Of a stretch of DNA of 15,604 bases, positions 1 through 7,540 are shown piece after piece. The DNA lies in assembly GCA_964565935.1 (NCBI GenBank), contig CAZMGW010000028.1:1-15604 (forward strand), given 5' to 3'. Positions within the stretch are counted from its first letter, which is position 1, and the number at the start of each line of letters is the position of its first letter. This DNA comes from JBAXAM01 sp964565935 (GTDB lineage: Bacteria; Pseudomonadota; Gammaproteobacteria; UBA9339). A model generated the notes under the pieces. That model was given only the letters and a program-made list of their open reading frames with translations, had not been told where the DNA came from and made no database searches. The position numbers were made by a program, and so were the translations under genes.

Positions 1-136
1 GCTGTTCGGTCACCCCAAGCTTTAGATCTTACGTTTCTTTCAGAACGTTTTGCACTGATCCATTATGATAGATAATACCAAGATGCAAAATGCATACCCT
101 GGAGCGGTCTTCTAAGCGACTAAGCGATAGATCTTT

Positions 137-156
137 TGCGTCTTCGGCGCATTTTT
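137..156 (+). terminator. Candidate Rho-independent terminator (plus strand)
   Basis: Bases 137-151 form a short GC-rich hairpin (TGCGTC / GGCGCA with one G-T pair and a three-base loop), followed directly by five Ts at 152-156. The T tract lies on the plus-strand side, so it would end transcription entering from the left and not the minus-strand run. The stem is only six pairs, so this is a modest candidate. Confidence 0.4.
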
Positions 157-170
157 CTATACTTGTGGGT

Positions 171-201
171 AATGAATTAGGCTTCAGTCTGCGCCTACCG
201 G
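171..201. repeat. Dispersed 31-nt intergenic repeat, copy 1
   Basis: This stretch matches 2572-2602 at 25 of 31 positions without gaps. It shares AATGAATTAG at one end and a GCCT-CCGG core at the other. It lies 10 bp past the stop codon of the PH-domain gene on the minus strand. It contains a short AGGC/GCCT inverted pair. The family and function are unknown to me. Confidence 0.5.
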
Positions 202-211
202 AATTGGGCTT

Positions 212-670
212 TTAGCCTTTGCTTATTGCCTGTATCTGCTGCTGCACGTTGCTACGAAATTTGATTGGATCGGGGATATAAAAGAAGGGGTTTTTGGTCC
301 CGCCGATGCCGCCAACAATTAAAGTGCCGAAGTTAAGCATGCGACCAACGATACCCTGGTCAACATAAATGCCTTCAATCCGCTCTAAAAATATTTCCAG
401 AGATTGGCGGCGAATAAAACCAAGTTTTATTAGGACGCGTTTGTTAGTTATCACAAACTCAGAGCAGTAGTAATCAATGAATACGTTGATGCAGCTAAAT
501 ATGCTGGTTAGCAACAACAGCTTGCCAATAAAAGTGCCGATGTAATTGCTGATCAAAATCAAGGCGGCAAAAACCACCCATAAAACCGCTCGATAAAAAA
601 TAATATAGTGCGGCTTGGTGTAATATAAAATTTTTTCTCCAGGCAATAATGTTTTTTCGGCGTATAACAT
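212..670 (-). CDS. Small bacterial PH-domain (bPH2) membrane protein
   Basis: This 152-residue protein has two hydrophobic segments near the N-terminus (about residues 22-42 and 48-66). A bacterial PH-like domain of the YdbS/YdbT type follows (about 68-150). The family pattern is visible in EFVITNKRVLIKLGFIRRQ, the I-E-GI-VDQ stretch near 98-105 and RMLNFGTLIVGG near 110-121. Proteins of this family are membrane anchored and lack a firmly established biochemical role. The gene follows glmU in the same direction after 90 bp that hold a palindromic repeat. An AAGGA ribosome-binding site lies about 10 nt before the ATG. It is the last gene of the minus-strand run, with no obvious terminator behind it. 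Family assignment is fairly safe; function is not known. Confidence 0.85.
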   Translation of the reverse strand: MLYAEKTLLPGEKILYYTKPHYIIFYRAVLWVVFAALILISNYIGTFIGKLLLLTSIFSCINVFIDYYCSEFVITNKRVLIKLGFIRRQSLEIFLERIEGIYVDQGIVGRMLNFGTLIVGGIGGTKNPFFYIPDPIKFRSNVQQQIQAISKG

Positions 671-703
671 AAAATATTTTTCCTTGTTGTTAAGGCTGCT
701 CTG

Positions 704-759
704 TCATCATTGCGAGCAAGGCGCTTTTGCTTTTTGCCGAGCACTCCTCACAATGACGA
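704..759. repeat. CGTCATTG-type imperfect palindrome after glmU
   Basis: The arms 704-724 and 739-759 are imperfect inverted repeats. TCATTG (707-712) pairs with CAATGA (751-756), and further pairs run inward (GAG/CTC, GC/GC). Read on the minus strand the ends are CGTCATTGTGAGGAG and CTCGCAATGATGAC, matching a class of short palindromic intergenic elements ending in CGTCATTGCGAG. It begins directly after the glmU stop codon and fills most of the gap before the PH-domain gene. No T tract follows, so it is not a classical terminator, though it may fold in the transcript. Confidence 0.6.
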
Positions 760-760
760 G

Positions 761-2116
761 CTATTTTTTTCTTTGCCAGTTTTCTATGGTTGTTTGTTTT
801 GCTCGCGCAATGGTTAGTTTTTCTTCTGGTGCATCTTGAGTGATGACTGAACCAGCCCCAATCGTCGCATTTTTTCCGATTTTTACGGGGGCGATTAAAG
901 AGGTGTTTGAGCCAATAAACACCCCTGCTTCAATGATAGTTTGGTATTTATTAACACCATCGTAGTTGCAAGTGATCGTGCCCGCACCAATATTGACCTC
1001 ATCACCAATAATTGTATCGCCCAGATAACTCAAATGATTGGCCTTGCTACGTTTGCCAACAGTTGTATTTTTAACCTCGACAAAGTTCCCTACGTGCGCG
1101 CCCTCTTCTAAACGCGTGCCAGGGCGAATACGCGCGAATGGACCAACAATGCAGTTATCTTCAATAATGGCATCTTCAATCACGCAGTTGGCTCTGATAA
1201 CCACGTTTTTGCCGATTTTTACATTTTTTAAAAAGCTGTTCGGGCCGATAGCGCTCTTGGCACCAATAGAAACCGCTCCTTCAATCACCGCATTGACATC
1301 GATGGTCACATCAGAAGCGCAGGTTAAATCACCGCGCAAGTCGAATCTCGTTGGGTCGATCAGATGAAGTCCTTGGCGCATTAAATTAGCAGCAAGATTT
1401 TTTTGGTATTGGCGTTCTAGTTGTGCCAGCTGCAGATTGTCATTAATCCCAGTTACCTCTTCTGGGTTTGTCGTTAATAGACTATTTATGGGTAATTTGT
1501 CACCAACCAACATGGCGATAACGTCAGTCAAATAATATTCGCCCTGAGCATTATTTTGGTGTAAGCGGGGGAGGTAATTTCGCAATATTTTTGATGTGGT
1601 TACCAAAACCCCACTGTTGATTTCTTTAACTTGTAATTGCGTTGACGTCGCATCTTTGTGCTCAACGATCGCTTGAATTTTTCCGGAAGAATCGCGCACG
1701 ATACGGCCCAAACCGGAAGGATCAGGAAACTCAACGGTGAGTAAATTTACGCCATCCCGCGGCATTTCTCGAATTAATTGTTCTAAAGTTGTAGTTGTGA
1801 TCAATGGGACATCACCATACAAAATCAAAACTTGCGAAGCATGTTCGATAAATGGCAGGACTTGCATCACCGCATGGCCAGTGCCTAATTGTTTTGGTTG
1901 TTCAACCCAGTTAATGTCGTATTCATTCAAACGTTCACGTACCAAAGAGCCGCCATCACCGTAAACAACATGAATTTTTTCTGGGTGCAAGTTTTGCGCG
2001 GTTTTTATTACATGTTCGAGCAATGGCATGCCGCCGAGTTTATGTAAAACCTTCGGTAGGGCCGATTTCATTCTGGTGCCTTTACCGGCAGCGAGAATAA
2101 TAATATGAAGAGACAT
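761..2116 (-). CDS. glmU: Bifunctional UDP-N-acetylglucosamine pyrophosphorylase / glucosamine-1-phosphate acetyltransferase
   Basis: GlmU acetylates glucosamine-1-phosphate with acetyl-CoA and then uses UTP to form UDP-GlcNAc, the cytoplasmic precursor of peptidoglycan and lipid A. The 451 residues match the usual length (about 456). The N-terminal uridyltransferase domain shows LAAGKGTRMKSALPKVLH (8-25), QPKQLGTGHA (73-82) and GDVPLI (101-106). The C-terminal left-handed beta-helix runs from about 255 and carries RPGT (331-334), GNFVEVK (343-349), KANHLSYLGD with the likely catalytic His361, GAGT (377-380) and NYDG (384-387). It starts 9 bp after atpC. The ribosome-binding site AAAGGTG overlaps the atpC stop codon, which suggests coupled translation. 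glmU behind the atp operon is the arrangement known from E. coli. No key residue is missing. Confidence 0.98.
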   Translation of the reverse strand: MSLHIIILAAGKGTRMKSALPKVLHKLGGMPLLEHVIKTAQNLHPEKIHVVYGDGGSLVRERLNEYDINWVEQPKQLGTGHAVMQVLPFIEHASQVLILYGDVPLITTTTLEQLIREMPRDGVNLLTVEFPDPSGLGRIVRDSSGKIQAIVEHKDATSTQLQVKEINSGVLVTTSKILRNYLPRLHQNNAQGEYYLTDVIAMLVGDKLPINSLLTTNPEEVTGINDNLQLAQLERQYQKNLAANLMRQGLHLIDPTRFDLRGDLTCASDVTIDVNAVIEGAVSIGAKSAIGPNSFLKNVKIGKNVVIRANCVIEDAIIEDNCIVGPFARIRPGTRLEEGAHVGNFVEVKNTTVGKRSKANHLSYLGDTIIGDEVNIGAGTITCNYDGVNKYQTIIEAGVFIGSNTSLIAPVKIGKNATIGAGSVITQDAPEEKLTIARAKQTTIENWQRKK

Positions 2117-2125
2117 TGTTCACCT

Positions 2126-2557
2126 TTATTGTTTGTTGCTTTTCTTTGTGTGAGCTAATTTTATTGTTCGAAGCTGGGCTGTCGCTTGTGCTAATTGAGC
2201 TAATAAACCAGTAAACTCAACAGTGGATTTTTTGTCAGCCAGCAATCTTTCAGCATTTTCGCGAGCAGTAATTGCCGCGACCTCGTCTAAATCAGCAGCA
2301 CGCACCACTGTGTCAGCTAAAATTGTGATAATGTATGGCTGAACCTCCAAAACCCCGCCTGAAACATAAAAAACCTCTTGTACGTTTCCTGGCAATACGA
2401 TACGAATTTGTCCTGGTTTCATTGAAGTTAAAAGTTGAGTATGTCCTGGCAGGATCCCCAATTCTCCCATTTCACCTGTGACCACAACCATTTCAACCTG
2501 ACCGGAAAAAATGTTGGCTTCGAGGCTTACTATGTCAAGCTGGACTGTTGTTGTCAT
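2126..2557 (-). CDS. atpC: F1Fo ATP synthase epsilon subunit
   Basis: Epsilon sits on the F1 central stalk with gamma, and its C-terminal helices can inhibit ATP hydrolysis. The 143 residues fit the family (E. coli 139). The N-terminal beta-sandwich covers about 1-85, with VSLEANIFSGQVEMVVV and GELGILPGHTQLL as family landmarks. A helical hairpin follows to the C-terminus (about 90-143), including the ARENAERLL segment. It is the ninth atp gene and is preceded by a 50-bp gap after atpD that contains a dispersed repeat copy. The ribosome-binding site is weak (GAAAGA). The next gene, glmU, starts 9 bp downstream. Confidence 0.97.
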   Translation of the reverse strand: MTTTVQLDIVSLEANIFSGQVEMVVVTGEMGELGILPGHTQLLTSMKPGQIRIVLPGNVQEVFYVSGGVLEVQPYIITILADTVVRAADLDEVAAITARENAERLLADKKSTVEFTGLLAQLAQATAQLRTIKLAHTKKSNKQ

Positions 2558-2571
2558 ATGTATCTTTCGTG

Positions 2572-2602
2572 AATGAATTAGACTAAAGCCTGTGCCTGCC
2601 GG
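2572..2602. repeat. Dispersed 31-nt intergenic repeat, copy 2 (atpD-atpC gap)
   Basis: This copy matches 171-201 at 25 of 31 positions and fills most of the gap between atpD and atpC. It starts 5 bp past the atpD stop codon on the minus strand. It contains GACTAAAGCC and TGTGCCTGCCGG, and can form a small hairpin around TTTA. Its position in an operon gap means it is transcribed with the atp genes. Confidence 0.5.
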
Positions 2603-2607
2603 GATAA

Positions 2608-3987
2608 TTATTTCAACGCTTTTGCTTTTTCTGCCGCCTCATCAATTGAGCCAATATATAAAAAAGCTTGTTCTGGTAAATGATCACATTCGCCCGCCAA
2701 GATCGCTTTGAAGCCGCGAATCGTTTCTTTTAATGGAACATATTTTCCTGGTTGCCCACTAAATACTTCCGCCACGAAAAATGGTTGAGAGAAAAATCTT
2801 TGGATCTTGCGTGCTCGATTTACCGTTAATTTGTCTTCCGCTGAAAGTTCATCCATGCCTAGAATAGATATAATATCGCGCAATTCTTTGTAGCGTTGCA
2901 AAGTGCTTTGCACTGCTCGCGCGGTGTCGTAATGATCTTGGCCAACAATTGCGGGTTCTAGTTGGCGGCTAGTTGAGGCCAAGGGATCAACCGCAGGAAA
3001 TATTCCCTGCTCAACAATTTGGCGCGACAAAACAATTGTTGCATCTAAGTGGGCAAAAGTTGTTACCGGTGATGGGTCGGTTAAGTCGTCAGCTGGGACA
3101 TAAATTGCTTGAATTGAAGTGATTGAACCAGTTTTGGTTGAGGTGATTCGTTCCTGTAACATCCCCATTTCTTCGGCTAAAGTTGGCTGATAACCCACCG
3201 CTGAGGGCATGCGTCCAAGTAATGCGGATACTTCAACACCAGCCAAAGTGTAGCGATAAATATTATCAATAAAAAACAGCACATCGCGGCCTTCTTCGCG
3301 AAAATATTCAGCCACAGTTAATCCGGTTAAGGCAACACGCAATCGATTCCCGGGTGGCTCATTCATTTGACCATAAATTAAAGATACTTTATCCAACACA
3401 TTGGAACTGTGCATTTCATGATAGGTGTCGTTACCTTCGCGGGTGCGTTCGCCCACACCAGCAAAGACCGAATAACCCTTGTGTTCAATCGCTATATTAC
3501 GGATTAATTCCATAATGCTAACGGTTTTACCAACGCCGGCACCGCCAAACAGACCGACTTTACCACCCTTGGCAAACGGACAAAGTAGATCGATAATTTT
3601 AATTCCAGTTTCGAGTAATGCTATGTTTCCTGATTGTTCGGTGAAAGCGGGCGGCAAGCGATGGATCGGTAAAAAGTGTTCGCTGTGAATTGGTCCTTGT
3701 TCATCAATTGGATTACCCAATACATCCATGATCCTACCAAGAGTAGATTTGCCAACAGGAACGGTTATTGGATTGTTGGTGTTTGTTACTGTTAGGTTGC
3801 GTTTTAGTCCGTCGGTAGAGCCCATGGCAATAGTGCGGACAACGCCATCTCCTAATTGTTGCTGGGTTTCTAAAATCAGCCCAGTGGCATCAATTTTCAA
3901 AGCGTCATAAATTTTTGGTATAGATTCGCAAGGAAACTCGACGTCTACTACCGCGCCAATTATTGAAACTATTTTTCCAGATTGCAT
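2608..3987 (-). CDS. atpD: F1Fo ATP synthase beta subunit (catalytic)
   Basis: Beta holds the catalytic nucleotide sites of F1. With the ATG start at 3985-3987 the protein has 459 residues (E. coli 460) and begins MQSGKIVSIIGAVVDVEF, which lines up with the E. coli N-terminus. Visible motifs are the P-loop GGAGVGKT (148-155), GERTREGND with the likely catalytic Glu180, the Walker B strand ending FFIDNIYR, MPSAVGYQPTLAEEMG, and the DELSAEDK loop (379-386) that contacts gamma. An in-frame TTG four codons upstream (3997-3999) is preceded by GGGGAA and could serve as an alternative start. The ATG has GGA at a good distance and fits the family better. The gene follows atpG after 55 bp. Confidence 0.97.
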   Translation of the reverse strand: MQSGKIVSIIGAVVDVEFPCESIPKIYDALKIDATGLILETQQQLGDGVVRTIAMGSTDGLKRNLTVTNTNNPITVPVGKSTLGRIMDVLGNPIDEQGPIHSEHFLPIHRLPPAFTEQSGNIALLETGIKIIDLLCPFAKGGKVGLFGGAGVGKTVSIMELIRNIAIEHKGYSVFAGVGERTREGNDTYHEMHSSNVLDKVSLIYGQMNEPPGNRLRVALTGLTVAEYFREEGRDVLFFIDNIYRYTLAGVEVSALLGRMPSAVGYQPTLAEEMGMLQERITSTKTGSITSIQAIYVPADDLTDPSPVTTFAHLDATIVLSRQIVEQGIFPAVDPLASTSRQLEPAIVGQDHYDTARAVQSTLQRYKELRDIISILGMDELSAEDKLTVNRARKIQRFFSQPFFVAEVFSGQPGKYVPLKETIRGFKAILAGECDHLPEQAFLYIGSIDEAAEKAKALK

Positions 3988-4042
3988 TGTGTTATCCAAA
4001 ATTGTTCCCCAAGTTTTTAGTTCTCAAATTCCCCAACCGTTT

Positions 4043-4912
4043 TTAAACAGCTTCTGCTCCCCCAATAATCTCGGCAATTTCTTGCGTAATTGCCGCTTGT
4101 CGAGCTTTGTTATACATCAATTGTAAATCTTCGATTAACTCTTTTGCGTTATTAGTGGCGTTCTGCATTGCCATCATCCGCGCAACTTGCTCGCAGGCAA
4201 TATTGTCAACTACCGCTTGATATATTTGTGTTTCAGCATAACGAATCATCAGGGTGTTTAATAATAATTCTGGGCCGGGTTCATAAATATAATCCCAATG
4301 ATAGTTTATCTGCATGTCATCATTGCTGAGTTTGGGTAATGGCAAAAGCTGAGTGACAACAGGCTTTTGTACCATAGTACTAATAAATTCATTGTGAGCT
4401 ATAAATAGTCGATCTATTTGTCCAGCCTTATAAGCGTCAAGCATGACTTTAATACTGCCAACTAAATCTGCAATTTGAGGTGATTCTCCTAAATTAGAAA
4501 CGTGCGCCACAATGTTAGCTGTAATTGTATGAAAAAATCCTTCAACTTTGCTACCAAAGAGACACCAATCGACCCCAATTTCTTGTTCGCGAAAGTTTTG
4601 GGCATGCTCCAACACCATTTTAAAAAGATTGATATTCAAACCACCACACAAACCGCGGTCAGTAGAAACTACGATATAACCCACGCGCTTTATCTGATCG
4701 CGCTCTTGTAGATATGGGCCGCGGTGCTCAGTATTGCTGTGTGCCACATGGTTCACGACCTCGCGAATTTTGATAGCATAAGGCATCGAGCTTTCCATTT
4801 TTTGGTGTGCTCGACGCATTTTACTGGCGGCGACTTTTTGCATAGCGTCAGTAATTTTTTGTATTTTCTTGATGCTTAAAGCCTGGTTTTTAATTTCTTT
4901 GGGCGAAGTCAT
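4043..4912 (-). CDS. atpG: F1Fo ATP synthase gamma subunit
   Basis: Gamma is the rotating central shaft that links the c-ring to catalysis in F1. The 289 residues match the family (E. coli 287). The N-terminal helix shows KEIKNQALSIKKIQKITDAM followed by KVAASKMRRA. The middle Rossmann-like part contains STDRGLCGGLN, and the C-terminal helix reads ARMMAMQNATNNAKELI and then YNKARQAAITQEIAEIIGGA. Both ends of the coiled coil that enters the alpha/beta hexamer are therefore intact. It begins 14 bp after atpA. No strong ribosome-binding site is seen before the ATG, so coupling to atpA translation is likely. Confidence 0.97.
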   Translation of the reverse strand: MTSPKEIKNQALSIKKIQKITDAMQKVAASKMRRAHQKMESSMPYAIKIREVVNHVAHSNTEHRGPYLQERDQIKRVGYIVVSTDRGLCGGLNINLFKMVLEHAQNFREQEIGVDWCLFGSKVEGFFHTITANIVAHVSNLGESPQIADLVGSIKVMLDAYKAGQIDRLFIAHNEFISTMVQKPVVTQLLPLPKLSNDDMQINYHWDYIYEPGPELLLNTLMIRYAETQIYQAVVDNIACEQVARMMAMQNATNNAKELIEDLQLMYNKARQAAITQEIAEIIGGAEAV

Positions 4913-4926
4913 TTTAAAAATCTACA

Positions 4927-6471
4927 TTATATGATTTGCAAAAACTCTCTTTTGAATTCTAAAATAATTTGGCGTAATTTTTCTGCAATTGCATCGGTGT
5001 AAACTGGTTGTTGATTGATTTCATCAAGAACATTTTTGTGATTTTTTCGAAAATAATCATGTAGTTGCTGCTCAAAAGCCACCGTTTTGTTTAATGGGAT
5101 GTCGTGGAGCAGGTCTTTTTCAATTAAAAACAAGCTGACCGCCATTTCAGCAACAGTTAACGGGGCAAACCTTATTTGTTTTAAAATTTCTAATGCGTGC
5201 TGACCATGCTCAAGTTGTTTGCGTGTTGCATCGTCTAATTCAGAAGCAAACTGGGCAAACGCTTCTAGTTCACGATATTGTGCTAACGCTAAACGTAATC
5301 CACCACCCAATTTTTTAATAATATTGGTTTGGGCGGCACCCCCAACTCGAGACACTGACAGACCAGCATTAATTGCCGGTCGAATACCAGCATTAAACAG
5401 ATCGGTTTCTAAGAAAATTTGTCCGTCGGTTATTGAAATTACGTTGGTTGGGATGAAGGCAGAAACGTCTCCAGCTTGGGTTTCAATAATGGGCAGCGCT
5501 GTGAGAGAGCCGGTCTTGCCTTTTATTTTTCCACCAGTAATTTCTTCAATATAATGTTCATTTACTCGGGCAGCGCGTTCTAATAAGCGAGAGTGCAGAT
5601 AAAAAACATCTCCGGGATAAGCTTCGCGTCCAGGCGGTCGGCGCAGTAACAGCGATATTTGTCGATATGCCCAGGCGTGCTTGGTTAGATCGTCATAAAC
5701 AATTAACGCATCTTCGCCGCGATCGCGAAAGTACTCGCCCATGGCGCACCCGGAGTAGGCAACAATATATTGTTGGGCTGCAGAATCCGCAGCAGTTGCC
5801 GCAACAATAATGGTGTGCTTCATCGCATCATGTTCTTCGAGTTTGTACATGATATTGGCAAGGGCTGAAGTTTTCTGTCCGATTGCTACATAAATACACT
5901 TCACTCCGGTGTCTTTTTGGTTGATTATGGCGTCAATTACAATTGCGGTTTTTCCGGTTTGGCGATCGCCAATAATTAGCTCACGCTGCCCGCGGCCTAT
6001 TGGCACCATGGTGTCAATTGATTTAATACCGGTTTGCAGTGGCTGCGAAACTGATTGTCTGGTGATAACACCCGGTGCAACTTTTTCAATTGGCGAAAAT
6101 TCTTTGGCATTAATAGGTCCTTTGCCATCGATTGGTTCGCCGAGAGCATTTACTACTCGCCCAAGCAGCTCTTCACCAACAGGAACGGAAAGAACACGTC
6201 CGGTGCATTTTACTGTTTGCCCCTCTTGCAAGTTTTCGTAGGCTCCAAGCACTACCGCACTCACGATATCGTGTTCTAAGTTAAGTGCCATACCATAGGT
6301 GTTATCCTCAAACTGCAACATTTCTCCTAGCATAGCATCGGAGAGGCCATAAACTTGGACAATACCATCCTTAATACTTAATATTGTGCCCTCATTGGTG
6401 GCTTCGGTTTTTAAATCGAACTGCTCGATGCGGCGTTTTATTATTTCACTTATTTCAATTGGATTTAGCAT
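4927..6471 (-). CDS. atpA: F1Fo ATP synthase alpha subunit
   Basis: Alpha carries the non-catalytic nucleotide sites of F1 and supplies the arginine finger to the catalytic beta sites. The 514 residues match the family (E. coli 513). The P-loop GDRQTGKT is at 168-175, and the catalytic-site contact VSRVGGAAQ near 373-381 contains the likely arginine finger Arg375. LIVYDDLTKHAWAYRQISLLLRRPPGREAYPGDVFY is the usual central signature. It follows atpH by 9 bp, with an AAAGAG sequence ahead of the ATG. It is a complete, ordinary family member. Confidence 0.98.
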   Translation of the reverse strand: MLNPIEISEIIKRRIEQFDLKTEATNEGTILSIKDGIVQVYGLSDAMLGEMLQFEDNTYGMALNLEHDIVSAVVLGAYENLQEGQTVKCTGRVLSVPVGEELLGRVVNALGEPIDGKGPINAKEFSPIEKVAPGVITRQSVSQPLQTGIKSIDTMVPIGRGQRELIIGDRQTGKTAIVIDAIINQKDTGVKCIYVAIGQKTSALANIMYKLEEHDAMKHTIIVAATAADSAAQQYIVAYSGCAMGEYFRDRGEDALIVYDDLTKHAWAYRQISLLLRRPPGREAYPGDVFYLHSRLLERAARVNEHYIEEITGGKIKGKTGSLTALPIIETQAGDVSAFIPTNVISITDGQIFLETDLFNAGIRPAINAGLSVSRVGGAAQTNIIKKLGGGLRLALAQYRELEAFAQFASELDDATRKQLEHGQHALEILKQIRFAPLTVAEMAVSLFLIEKDLLHDIPLNKTVAFEQQLHDYFRKNHKNVLDEINQQPVYTDAIAEKLRQIILEFKREFLQII

Positions 6472-6480
6472 AAGAACTCT

Positions 6481-7008
6481 TTATAACAAGCTTTGTTTTA
6501 AACGGTATAACATTCCCCTGATCGATCCATCAATTACTTGTCCGTCTATATTAATTCTGACACCACCAATCAGCTTATCATCAATTTGGCATTGCAGTGA
6601 GATTTGTTGTTGGTAGCGCTTCTGTAATGCTTTTGTTAGTTTTTCTTTTTGAGCTGGAGTTAGTTCGCGCGTTGTTGTTATTTGGGCTTCTAATATTTTT
6701 TGGTGCTCAAGAAGTAGTTTTTGGTAGCCACTAGCTATATTCGGCAATATTTCTAGTTTTTTGTGCTTAGCTAATACACGGACTAAGTTATAGGCTATCG
6801 GAAAATTTTTGGCCGCATCATAAAAAAATTCCAGTTCTCGTTTGCAGCCGACTCTGGGATTGTTTAATAAAGCTCTTTTTTTGCACTCTGCTGCTATTAA
6901 TGCCAACAAGTTTAATGTGGTTTGCCACTCTGCAAATTTTTGGTCGCGTAAGGCGAGAGCAAAAATTGCTTTAGTGTACGGTTGTACAGTGGTCGAGTTT
7001 GCAATCAT
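6481..7008 (-). CDS. atpH: F1Fo ATP synthase delta subunit
   Basis: Delta joins the top of F1 to the peripheral stalk b subunits. The 175 residues are close to the E. coli length (177). The N-terminal helical bundle begins TVQPYTKAIFALALRDQKFAEW (about 7-28). The conserved C-terminal part contains LTPAQKEKLTKALQKRYQQ and DDKLIGGVRINIDGQVIDGSIRGMLYRL (about 142-169), the family signature. It starts 2 bp after atpF ends and 9 bp before atpA, so it lies in the tightest part of the operon. Delta is the most variable F1 subunit, so the order of genes supports the call as much as the sequence does. Confidence 0.95.
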   Translation of the reverse strand: MIANSTTVQPYTKAIFALALRDQKFAEWQTTLNLLALIAAECKKRALLNNPRVGCKRELEFFYDAAKNFPIAYNLVRVLAKHKKLEILPNIASGYQKLLLEHQKILEAQITTTRELTPAQKEKLTKALQKRYQQQISLQCQIDDKLIGGVRINIDGQVIDGSIRGMLYRLKQSLL

Positions 7009-7010
7009 GT

Positions 7011-7481
7011 TTAAATTTCTGTAATTAGCTGGTCGATTAATTTTTGTTGTGTTGGTTCGTCGATTTTTTGTTGCAATATTTTTTCAGTAGCAGCAATCAC
7101 CAAATCAGCGGTTTGTTGTTGTAACTCTAGCTTGGTTTTACTTATTTCTTGTTCGATATCCATTCTAGCCCTGGCCAATATATTGGCACACTCTTCTTGT
7201 GCTTTAATTCGCCCTTCTTCGATCAAGGTGTTTGCTTGTTGGTTAGCCTGGTCTAAAATTGCAGCTGCTTGATTTTTTGCTTCCTGTAATTGTTTGGCGA
7301 CATTTTTCTGCGCCAACTCCATGGCATTTTGACCGCATTGGGCGGCCTCTAAGCCAGCGGCAATTTTTTGTTGCCTTTCTTGCATGGCTTGGGTTAGGGG
7401 TGGCCAGATGTATTTCATCGTTGCCCACACAAGCACCGCAAAGGTAAGCATTTCGCCCAATAGGGTCGCATTAATATCCAT
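7011..7481 (-). CDS. atpF: F1Fo ATP synthase b subunit
   Basis: Subunit b forms the peripheral stalk that holds F1 against the membrane a subunit. The 156 residues equal the E. coli length. One N-terminal membrane helix (about 5-27, MLTFAVLVWATMKYIWPPL) is followed by a long charged, Ala/Gln-rich coiled coil to the end, as expected. The start MDINATLLGE matches the E. coli N-terminus, so the ATG is secure. The sequence just before it (CTCCTG) is not a ribosome-binding site and even resembles an anti-Shine-Dalgarno word. A GGGG lies about 9 nt upstream. A 59-bp gap separates it from atpE. Confidence 0.96.
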   Translation of the reverse strand: MDINATLLGEMLTFAVLVWATMKYIWPPLTQAMQERQQKIAAGLEAAQCGQNAMELAQKNVAKQLQEAKNQAAAILDQANQQANTLIEEGRIKAQEECANILARARMDIEQEISKTKLELQQQTADLVIAATEKILQQKIDEPTQQKLIDQLITEI

Positions 7482-7540
7482 CAGGAGAACCCCGCGTTAA
7501 TTAAAATCCTCGTTTTTGGAAAATATCCCAAGAAACATCA

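Larger units (their letters stand above)
1..211. other. Left-edge region without a recognisable gene
   Basis: No open frame here can be assigned to a family. One plus-strand frame is open from base 1 to a TAA at 73-75 (24 codons, ending ERFALIHYDR). It could be the tail of a gene entering from the left, but an open frame this short is expected often by chance. A second frame ending at 23-25 is equally possible. The stretch also holds an 8-nt tandem word (TAAGCGAC/TAAGCGAT, 113-128), a terminator-like hairpin at 137-156 and a dispersed repeat copy at 171-201. A plus-strand gene ending here would be convergent with the minus-strand gene that stops at 212. Confidence 0.3.

Noticed and set aside
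1038..1367. Plus-strand open frame of 109 codons opposite glmU
   Set aside because: It is antisense to the GlmU beta-helix coding region, where repeated hexapeptides produce long open antisense frames.
5219..5554. Plus-strand open frame of 111 codons opposite atpA
   Set aside because: It is antisense to a highly conserved atpA region and its translation resembles no protein; it follows from atpA codon constraints.
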